Below are positions 31,726 through 37,737 of a stretch of 37,737 nucleotides of DNA, in pieces (positions within the stretch are counted from its first letter, which is position 1; the number at the start of each line of letters is the position of its first letter). The stretch is from Cellulomonas sp. RIT-PI-Y (GTDB taxonomy: Bacteria; Actinomycetota; Actinomycetes; Actinomycetales; Cellulomonadaceae): assembly GCF_025642745.1 (NCBI RefSeq), contig NZ_JANZKP010000032.1, positions 1 to 37,737 on the forward strand, given 5' to 3'. The position numbers were made by a program, and so were the translations under genes. The notes under the pieces are model-generated. The model did not search any database. It was not told the DNA's origin and was given only the letters and a program-made list of their open reading frames with translations.

Positions 31726-33221
31726 GCGTCGAGCTGGTCGACTACGACGAGGCGGTCAGCCGCTTCGACCCGGTGATCGGCATCGAGGTGCACGTGGAGC
31801 TCGGCACCCGCACCAAGATGTTCGACGCCGCCCCGCAGACCTTCGGCGCCGAGCCGAACACCGCGGTCACCCCGGTCTCGCTCGGGCTGCCCGGCGCGCT
31901 GCCGGTGGTCAACGGCACCGCGGTGGAGTACGCGATCCGGATCGGTCTCGCGCTGAACTGCCGGATCGCCGAGACCTGCCGCTTCGCCCGGAAGAACTAC
32001 TTCTACCCGGACGTGCCGAAGAACTTCCAGACCTCGCAGTACGACGAGCCGATCGCCTTCGACGGGTGGATCGACGTCGAGCTGGAGGACGGCACGGTGT
32101 TCCGGGTGGACATCGAGCGCGCGCACATGGAGGAGGACGCCGGCAAGAACACCCACGTGGGTGGCTCGACCGGGCGGATCCAGGGCGCCGACCACTCGCT
32201 GGTGGACTACAACCGCGCGGGCATCCCGCTGGTGGAGATCGTGACCCGGCCGATCACCGGTGCGGGGGAGCGTGCGCCGGAGGTGGCCCGGGCCTACGTC
32301 CAGACGCTGCGGGACATCTTCCGCGCGCTGGAGGTCTCCGAGGCGCGGATGGAGCGCGGCAACGTCCGTGCCGACGTCAACGTCTCGTTGCGTCCGACCC
32401 CCGAGTCCCCGCTGGGCACCCGCACCGAGACCAAGAACGTGAACTCGTTCCGGTCGGTGGAGCGTGCCGTGCGGTACGAGATCGGCCGGCAGGCCGCCGT
32501 GCTGGACGAGGGCCGCGCCGTGACCCAGGAGACCCGGCACTGGCACGAGGACACCGGCATCACCACGGCGGGCCGGATCAAGTCCGACGCCGAGGACTAC
32601 CGGTACTTCCCGGAGCCGGACCTGGTGCCGGTCGCCCCGTCCCGCGAGTGGGTCGAGGCGATCCGTGCCGCGCTGCCCGAGCTGCCGGCCGAGCGCCGCC
32701 GCCGGCTGCAGGGCGAGTGGGGCTACTCCGACCCGGAGATGCGCGACGTGATCAACGCCGGCGCGGTGGAGCTGATCGAGTCCACCGTCGCCGCGGGGTC
32801 CAGCCCGGCCGCCGCCCGCAAGTGGTGGATGGGTGAGCTGGCCCGCACGGCCAAGACCCAGGACGTCGAGCTCGCCGAGCTGGCGATCACGCCCGTCCAG
32901 ATCGGCCAGCTGCAGCAGCTGGTCGACGCGGGCCGGATCAACGACAAGCTCGCCCGTCAGGTGCTGGAGGGCGTGCTGGCCGGGGAGGGCGACCCGGAGC
33001 AGGTCGTGGTGGCCCGTGGCCTGGAGGTCGTGTCCGACGACGGCCCGCTGCTGGAGGCGATCGACGCCGCACTGGCCGCGCAGCCGGACATCGCGGAGAA
33101 GATCCGGTCCGGCAACCTCGGCCCGGTCGGCGCGATCATCGGCTCGGTGATGAAGGCGACCCGCGGCCAGGCCGACGCCGGCCGGGTGCGCGAGCTCGTC
33201 CTGGAGCGCGTGCAGGGCTGA
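31722..33221 (+). CDS. gatB: Asp-tRNA(Asn)/Glu-tRNA(Gln) amidotransferase subunit B
   Basis: GatB binds the mischarged tRNA and performs ATP-dependent transamidation. The 499-aa protein begins its cradle domain with [20 protein letters not shown], followed by [40 protein letters not shown] and [15 protein letters not shown]. The C-terminal tail domain (DNA/tRNA-binding YqeY-like, [20 protein letters not shown]) is complete. GTG 31722 overlaps the gatA stop by 4 nt. The presence of gatCAB implies that at least one of the amide aminoacyl-tRNAs is made indirectly in this organism. Confidence 0.97.
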   Translation: MSVELVDYDEAVSRFDPVIGIEVHVELGTRTKMFDAAPQTFGAEPNTAVTPVSLGLPGALPVVNGTAVEYAIRIGLALNCRIAETCRFARKNYFYPDVPKNFQTSQYDEPIAFDGWIDVELEDGTVFRVDIERAHMEEDAGKNTHVGGSTGRIQGADHSLVDYNRAGIPLVEIVTRPITGAGERAPEVARAYVQTLRDIFRALEVSEARMERGNVRADVNVSLRPTPESPLGTRTETKNVNSFRSVERAVRYEIGRQAAVLDEGRAVTQETRHWHEDTGITTAGRIKSDAEDYRYFPEPDLVPVAPSREWVEAIRAALPELPAERRRRLQGEWGYSDPEMRDVINAGAVELIESTVAAGSSPAAARKWWMGELARTAKTQDVELAELAITPVQIGQLQQLVDAGRINDKLARQVLEGVLAGEGDPEQVVVARGLEVVSDDGPLLEAIDAALAAQPDIAEKIRSGNLGPVGAIIGSVMKATRGQADAGRVRELVLERVQG

Positions 33222-33233
33222 GACACTCGGTCG

Positions 33234-33264
33234 ACGGCGCGGGCGGATCCTTCGCCCGCGCCGT
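33234..33264 (+). terminator. Terminator after gatB
   Basis: A perfect 12-bp GC-rich stem (ACGGCGCGGGCG with CGCCCGCGCCGT) and a 7-nt loop start 12 nt after the gatB stop. It is followed by TTGCC rather than a full T-tract. Confidence 0.75.
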
Positions 33265-33322
33265 TGCCATGTCCGCGAAACATCCGCCGCCTAGCATCAC
33301 CGGCAGCGAGACAGGAGGAGTC

Positions 33323-33868
33323 ATGGACAAGCCCACGCTCGAGGGCGAGATGGTGCGACTGCGGCCGATCCGGGCCGCCGACGCCGCCGGGATGTGGGAG
33401 ATGGTGAACGACCCGGAGGCGATGCGGACCACCGGCACCACCGCGACCTTCACCCGCCAGCAGATCGACCGCTGGTGCGCGACCATCTCCGACCAACCGG
33501 ACCGGATCGATCTGGCGATCACCGCCAACGGCTCGGACGACTACCTGGGCGAGATCGTGCTGAACGACATCGACACCGTGCTGAGCAGCGCGAGCATGCG
33601 GCTGGTGATGCGACCGGGCTATCGCGGCCGGGGGTACGGCACCGAGGCGATCGAGCTGGTGCTCGGGCTGGCCTTCGACGGGGTCGGGTTGCACCGGGTC
33701 GAGCTGGACGTGCTGAGCATCAATGCCCGGGCGCACTCGCTGTACGAGAACATCGGCTTCCGGCGCGAGGGCCGTCGGCGGGACGCCTACCGGGACGGCG
33801 AGGGCTGGTGCGACGCGATCATCATGTCGATGCTGGACGACGAGTACCGCGCGTTGCGCGGCGTCTGA
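33323..33868 (+). CDS. GNAT-family acetyltransferase, RimJ/RimL type
   Basis: A 181-aa acetyltransferase of the RimJ/RimL/SpeG-like group. It begins MDKPTLEGEMVRLRPIRAAD. The acetyl-CoA loop is RLVMRPGYRGRGYGTEAIEL (RGRGYG), followed by VGLHRVELDVLSINARAHSL and YENIGFRREGRRRDAYRDGE. ATG 33323 has ACAGGAGGAG directly upstream, so the longer frame from 33269 is not used. It lies between two hairpins and is probably transcribed alone; its promoter is not obvious. The acceptor could be a protein N-terminus or a small amine; the sequence does not decide. Confidence 0.92.
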   Translation: MDKPTLEGEMVRLRPIRAADAAGMWEMVNDPEAMRTTGTTATFTRQQIDRWCATISDQPDRIDLAITANGSDDYLGEIVLNDIDTVLSSASMRLVMRPGYRGRGYGTEAIELVLGLAFDGVGLHRVELDVLSINARAHSLYENIGFRREGRRRDAYRDGEGWCDAIIMSMLDDEYRALRGV

Positions 33869-33878
33869 GCGCACGACG

Positions 33879-33926
33879 ACGAACGGAGGGCCGGCACCCG
33901 GGGCGGGATGCCGGCCCTCCGTTCGT
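33879..33926. terminator. Bidirectional terminator
   Basis: ACGAACGGAGGGCCGGCA and its exact reverse complement form an 18-bp stem with a 12-nt loop. It lies between the convergent acetyltransferase and DoxX-family genes and can serve both. A G-run follows on the plus strand. Confidence 0.85.
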
Positions 33927-33966
33927 GGGGGGCTCCGCTGGGATCAGCGGGCGTGGTCGCTGGTGA

Positions 33967-34545
33967 TCAGCGCAGCCACTGGTTCTTCTGGACGATCGGC
34001 AGGCGGCTCCACCACTTGCCGAGACCCCAGGTCTCACCGGCGAAGGAGAGCGCGAACAGGACCAGCGCGATGCCGTAGATGACGTGGTAGTCGACGAACG
34101 GGTTGGTGCCGGTGCCGCTGGCGCCGACCGGCCACTCGGCCAGCCACATCATCGCCATGACCAGGACGCCGGAGACGGCGGCGACGCGGGTGCCGATGCC
34201 GAGCATGACCGCGGTGCCGATGGCCAGCATGCCGAGCATGAACAGCACGTCGGAGGCCGGGCTCGCGATGCCGTTGAAGAAGCCCTGCAGCGGGCCGGTG
34301 GCGGCGAAGGTCAGGAAGCCCTGCGACGGCTTGCCGCCGTGGATCCAGGCCGCGTCGGAGGCGGTCGAGAAGTTCAGGCCGAAGGTCTTGTCCAGGAAGG
34401 CCCAGAGGAAGATGAAGCCAGTGGCGTACCGCAGCACGGCCAGGGTCCGGCGAACCGGAACCGAGGTGATCACGTCCTCCTGGGTACGGATGGCCGGCGC
34501 GGCGGCAGCGGTGGCAGCGGCGCTGGGTGCGGTGGTGGCGGTCAT
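33967..34545 (-). CDS. DoxX-family membrane protein
   Basis: A 192-aa membrane protein of the DoxX/thiosulfate:quinone oxidoreductase-subunit type. After an alanine-rich leader come four membrane segments, roughly at residues 35-52 (TLAVLRYATGFIFLWAFLDK), 96-116 (DVLFMLGMLAIGTAVMLGIG), 119-138 (VAAVSGVLVMAMMWLAEWPV) and 150-170 (VIYGIALVLFALSFAGETWG). The segment WAFLDKTFGL is typical of the family. It likely works in membrane redox chemistry, but partner and substrate are unknown. ATG 34545 has CGGAGAG 8 nt upstream. It appears to be transcribed alone. Confidence 0.88.
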   Translation of the reverse strand: MTATTAPSAAATAAAAPAIRTQEDVITSVPVRRTLAVLRYATGFIFLWAFLDKTFGLNFSTASDAAWIHGGKPSQGFLTFAATGPLQGFFNGIASPASDVLFMLGMLAIGTAVMLGIGTRVAAVSGVLVMAMMWLAEWPVGASGTGTNPFVDYHVIYGIALVLFALSFAGETWGLGKWWSRLPIVQKNQWLR

Positions 34546-34572
34546 GTGTCGGCTCTCCGGTTCGTCGGTGCC

Positions 34573-34600
34573 ATCTTTGTGATGGTTTTCCCAATGTCCA
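34573..34600 (-). promoter_or_regulatory. Possible promoter of the doxX-family gene
   Basis: On the minus strand TGGACA (34600-34595), a 16-nt AT-rich spacer and AAAGAT (34578-34573). It would start transcription about 20 nt before the ATG, leaving room for the ribosome-binding site. The -10 matches only in part. Confidence 0.35.
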
Positions 34601-34792
34601 GCATCGGACCGGGCTGGACGCGGGCCGAAGGTCCCGACGTGCACGGAGGGCATCCCCCGAACGGGTGAATCCGAGGGTTGGTGGGGTATGGGGTAGGTCG
34701 AACGTCCCACCTCTGAGGGGCGGCCACCCCGATCCGCGCCGGTCGAACGCCGACTGCGGGGACTCGTTCTAGGACCGAAGTCCCAGACGCGC
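34601..34792. other. Intergenic stretch
   Basis: No gene is supported here. The 9-mer GGTCGAACG occurs twice (34696-34704 and 34741-34749), of unknown meaning. Open frames on the minus strand look like chance frames. Confidence 0.4.
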
Positions 34793-34828
34793 GGCAGGCC
34801 CCCGCCGCAGATGCGACGGGGGCCTGCC
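34793..34828 (-). terminator. Terminator after the C69 peptidase gene
   Basis: GGCAGGCCCCCG and CGGGGGCCTGCC form a perfect 12-bp stem with a 12-nt loop, beginning 14 nt after the peptidase stop codon on the minus strand. No T-tract follows. Confidence 0.7.
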
Positions 34829-34842
34829 ACATGCGGCCGTGG

Positions 34843-36279
34843 TCAGACCGCCCACCGCTCCGCGATCGTCGCGGGATCGGCGTCGAACCCGGCCAACAGG
34901 CGCTCCAGCACCTCGACGGCCTCGTCCGCGCAGCGCTGACTGAAGTCGGCGAGGACCGCGGCCCGGTCGTCGTGGTCCCGGAGCGAGAGCGCCCGGCGAC
35001 GGATCCCGGGGGCCTGCTCGAGCCACTGCTCCTCCAACCGGTCGAAGGCCGCGCGGATCACGGGCTGCCGCTCGGTGAACCGCCAGGCCAGCTCACCGTC
35101 CTTGGCCACCTCCAGCAGGTGGAGGAACCGCCACCAGTACGACGACCGGTCGAAGCGGTCGGGTTGCGCCGACTCCGGGGGGCGGACGGGGCCGGTCCGG
35201 CTGCCGCCGCGGTCCATGCCGGTCGGCACCCGGCCCGCCGCCACCCAGACCGGGACGTACACGCCGGTGCACGGCGTCCCCGCGGCCCACCACGCGGTGG
35301 CCAGGTCGTCCTGGTCGGGCAGGGTGCACACCAGGGAGCTCGCGGTGTTGCCCCAGGTGAAGCCCGCCGGGTGCTCGTGCATGCACAGGGTGAGCAGGTC
35401 CGGGAGCGCGGCGGTGAAGAACGGGCCGTCCAGGAAGGTGCCCTCGTAGTGGTCGCGCAGCACGCCCATCGCGCGGCGGGGGTCGACCGGACCCTCGGCC
35501 AGCAACTGCCGCGAGCGCTGCAGTCGCACCACGGAGGCCTGCAGCGGGGTGCGCGGGTCGGTGACGGCCCGGGCGAAGTCCAGCTCCGGCCCGGCTGCCG
35601 CCGACCACCAGCCCGCGTCCACGGCCGCCGCCAGCAGGCCGGCGCTGGTGCGGTCCGCGTCGGCGCGGATGGTCGGCTGGTTGGACAGGGAGCAGGTGCC
35701 CGAGTCGACCCGGCGCGCCGCCCAGTGCCGGCCCGCGGTCTCCAGCACCCAGCCCCCGGACGCGTCCGCGATCACGTAGGCGTTGTCGTACGCCCCCTCC
35801 TCGGGGGGCTGTCCGCCGACGCCGGTGCCCCACTGCCCGTACTCCTCCAGCAGCGAGGTCATCACCTCCAGTGCCTGCTCCGCCGTGGCCGCGCGCTCCA
35901 GCCCGAGCCGGAGCAGCTCCATCCCGAGGATGCCCGGCTGCTGCGGCCGGCCGTCCCGGTGGGCGGAGACGGCGTCGGCCAGCGGCCGGGTGAAGAGCGC
36001 CTCGTTGCCGATCGCCACACCCTGTTCGTTGACGCCGATCTCGTGCCCCCAGCACCACCACGGGGAGGCGCCGAGGTGGGCGTGGGTGTGCTCGACGTCC
36101 GGGATCTCGAGATAGGCGAGCTGCACCGGACCGGAACCGCGCCGGGCGGCGTGGTGGCGCAGCGGCTGGGTCTCGCCGGCGGGACGGTCGCTGTTCTTGC
36201 CGAACAGGGTCACGCCGTCGGGGGTGCGGTCGCCCGCGACCAGGAAGGTGTCGCAGCTCCAGGGACGGGTGGTGGTCAT
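34843..36279 (-). CDS. C69-family peptidase, secernin-like
   Basis: A 478-aa Ntn-hydrolase of the C69 dipeptidase/secernin group. The nucleophile is expected to be Cys9 in TRPWSCDTFLVAGDRT; in this fold it becomes N-terminal after removal of a short propeptide, here eight residues. Other conserved parts are VTLFGKNSDRPAGETQPL, GVNEQGVAIGNEALFTR, AYVIADASGGWVLETAGRHW and CSLSNQPTIRADADR. No signal peptide is present, so it is likely cytoplasmic. It probably cleaves a small peptide or amide. ATG 36279 overlaps the stop of the permease gene by 4 nt (ATGA), linking it to transport of its substrate. A terminator follows. Confidence 0.9.
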   Translation of the reverse strand: MTTTRPWSCDTFLVAGDRTPDGVTLFGKNSDRPAGETQPLRHHAARRGSGPVQLAYLEIPDVEHTHAHLGASPWWCWGHEIGVNEQGVAIGNEALFTRPLADAVSAHRDGRPQQPGILGMELLRLGLERAATAEQALEVMTSLLEEYGQWGTGVGGQPPEEGAYDNAYVIADASGGWVLETAGRHWAARRVDSGTCSLSNQPTIRADADRTSAGLLAAAVDAGWWSAAAGPELDFARAVTDPRTPLQASVVRLQRSRQLLAEGPVDPRRAMGVLRDHYEGTFLDGPFFTAALPDLLTLCMHEHPAGFTWGNTASSLVCTLPDQDDLATAWWAAGTPCTGVYVPVWVAAGRVPTGMDRGGSRTGPVRPPESAQPDRFDRSSYWWRFLHLLEVAKDGELAWRFTERQPVIRAAFDRLEEQWLEQAPGIRRRALSLRDHDDRAAVLADFSQRCADEAVEVLERLLAGFDADPATIAERWAV

Positions 36280-37697
36280 CGTGCCTCCGCGGTGACGGAC
36301 CGGTCGGGGTCGGGGGAGTAGTAGCGACCGCCGGTCGCCCGGGTCAGGATCACGTGCAGGACCGGACCGAGGAACATCGCGACGAACGAGGCCAGGTTCG
36401 CGGTGTCCCCGCCGATCACGATGCACACCCCGCCGACCACCACGGCCGTGCCCAGTGACAGCAGCCCGCAGGGGTTCCAGGCCCGCACCTCGTCCTCGCG
36501 GAACTCGATCTGCTCGGTCCGGCCCAGCCCCAGCCACCGCCGGCACACGAAGTAGTCGGCCAGGATGATCAGGACCCAGGTGTTGGTGAGCACCCCGGCG
36601 ACCTGGAGGAACGTGCCGAGGTGGTTGATCACGTTGAACGCGTAGAACACCACGCCGAAGGCCCAGACCAGGAACATCCACCACGGGCGGCCCGGCCGGA
36701 AGTGCGCGATCACGTCGAAGCCGGAGGCCAGGGTGATCGAGCCGCCGTAGAGGTTCATCACGTTGATCCGGATCTGGGTGATCACCACGAACACCACGCC
36801 GAGCAGCCCCATGATGTCGACGAACATCAGTCCGGGGTCCATCGCCGCCTCCCGGCCGAGCGAACCGACCAGGGACGACCCCAGGTAGGCGCCGAGGAAG
36901 ATGATCGCGAACATCGGGACCAGCTCGAGCACCATGATCGAGGCGGTGCCCCGGTAGCGGATGTGCTTCGCGGCGAACCGGCCGTAGTCGGTGGCCATCA
37001 GCCCCTGGAAGATCATCTGCCCGTTGGCGAGGCTGAAGGCGGCGAGCAGGCCGCTGCCCCCGGTGGCGGCGGTCGCGGCCCAGCCGGACGGTCCGACCGG
37101 CTCGGCGCCCGGCGTCGACTGGAGCTTGATCAGCGCCACCGCCAGCAGGACCACGAAGATCGGGAAGCCCCAGGACTGCAGGAAGGACATGGCGTTCATC
37201 CCGCGCCACACCAGCGCCAGGGTGATCAGGCCGAGCGACGCGAAGATGATGGTGCCGCCGAACGAGCTGACCGGGATGCCGAAGTACCGCGCGATGGCGT
37301 GCGAGACGATCGTGCCCTCGTAGAGGAAGTAGAAGATGAAGTTCACCGCGTAGATGAACGACGTCACCGCGGCGCCCCGGGCGCCGAAGCCGAGACCGCG
37401 GGAGATCAGGCCCTGGGACAGGCCCTCCCGGCTGGCCATCCGCATGGTGAGCATCCCGATCACGATGGCGCCGACGAAGAAGTAGCCGATCGGCGCGAGC
37501 ATCGTCGGCCAGCCGACCAGGAACGCCTGCTGCGCGCCGAACGAGAAGAAGAACATCGCGGTCGCGTTCCCGAGCAGGACCACGCTGATCGCCGGGATCG
37601 GCCATCGTTTGCCCGCGGGTACCCGGTCGGTGGCGAAGCTCTCGATCTGGTCGTCGATCGAGGTCTCGGGGCCTCGGAACTTGGCGAGCACTGACAT
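36276..37697 (-). CDS. NCS1-type (purine-cytosine permease family) transporter
   Basis: A 473-aa membrane protein with about 12 hydrophobic helices, starting after a hydrophilic N-terminus (SIDDQIESFATDRVPAGKRW). Family features are ISVVLLGNATAMFFFSFGAQ in helix 1, REGLSQGLISRGLGFGARGA (the NCS1 loop with a conserved SRxxFG-like motif) and INVMNLYGGSITLASGFDVI. NCS1 carriers import nucleobases, allantoin, hydantoins or related compounds with Na+ or H+. The substrate here is unknown; coupling to a C69 peptidase suggests an amide-containing compound. Start ATG 37697 has AAGAAGGA about 5 nt upstream. The promoter lies beyond the right edge of the window. Confidence 0.9.
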   Translation of the reverse strand: MSVLAKFRGPETSIDDQIESFATDRVPAGKRWPIPAISVVLLGNATAMFFFSFGAQQAFLVGWPTMLAPIGYFFVGAIVIGMLTMRMASREGLSQGLISRGLGFGARGAAVTSFIYAVNFIFYFLYEGTIVSHAIARYFGIPVSSFGGTIIFASLGLITLALVWRGMNAMSFLQSWGFPIFVVLLAVALIKLQSTPGAEPVGPSGWAATAATGGSGLLAAFSLANGQMIFQGLMATDYGRFAAKHIRYRGTASIMVLELVPMFAIIFLGAYLGSSLVGSLGREAAMDPGLMFVDIMGLLGVVFVVITQIRINVMNLYGGSITLASGFDVIAHFRPGRPWWMFLVWAFGVVFYAFNVINHLGTFLQVAGVLTNTWVLIILADYFVCRRWLGLGRTEQIEFREDEVRAWNPCGLLSLGTAVVVGGVCIVIGGDTANLASFVAMFLGPVLHVILTRATGGRYYSPDPDRSVTAEAR

Positions 37698-37737
37698 CGT
37701 CGTCCTTCTTTCCGTGTCCGGTCCCGGCGCGGCGAAG

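Overview
The window reads as chromosomal DNA of a very high-GC actinomycete. Almost every gene is GC-rich in codon use, GTG starts and 1-4 nt gene overlaps are frequent, and many promoters place a TANNNT-type -10 only 6-7 nt before the start codon (leaderless transcripts). The GlgE maltosyl-transfer pathway, the GatCAB amidotransferase and an unusually long LigA with a mid-protein insertion all fit Actinomycetes. The LigA insertion makes me lean towards Micrococcales (Cellulomonas-like), but that is a guess from memory. I see no rRNA, tRNA, CRISPR array, insertion sequence or phage gene.

Layout. 1-640: a GNAT acetyltransferase reduced to its C-terminal half, then an apparently empty stretch. 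641-8794 (minus strand): an alpha-glucan operon in transcription order glgE-treS-mak-SGNH hydrolase-glgB. TreS makes maltose from trehalose, Mak phosphorylates it, GlgE polymerises maltose-1-phosphate and GlgB branches the product. 8898-11465: divergent glgP, with a CRP/GlxR-like palindrome between glgE and glgP. 11480-13084: a TetR regulator and a divergent zinc-free quinone-reductase-like oxidoreductase around a tandem operator. 13087-15243: glgX debranching enzyme. Breakdown enzymes (GlgP, GlgX) and synthesis enzymes therefore sit together.

15300-21789: etfB-etfA, a convergent APH-family kinase, then cysteine desulfurase-mnmA-MetE-like-small membrane protein, a tRNA 2-thiolation cluster. 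21812-23025: two small, related XRE regulators resembling restriction-modification controller (C) proteins. Each is preceded by the same 32-bp inverted-repeat element at the same 20-nt distance from its start codon, but no restriction or methylase gene is nearby; a DUF6907-like protein follows. 23068-26231: ligA and an overlapping GNAT gene. 26216-29292 (minus): a large LuxR-type ATPase regulator (LAL family) with a 39-aa arginine-rich small protein upstream of it. 29439-33221: a small conserved protein, then gatC-gatA-gatB and a strong terminator. 33323-37697: a RimJ-like acetyltransferase, a DoxX-family membrane protein, and a two-gene unit of an NCS1-type permease and a secernin-like C69 peptidase.

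The most unusual signals are the paired XRE genes with their duplicated operator, the tandem TetR operator, the CRP-like palindrome controlling divergent glycogen genes, and the previously missable 39-aa gene. Most of the rest is ordinary actinobacterial core metabolism.
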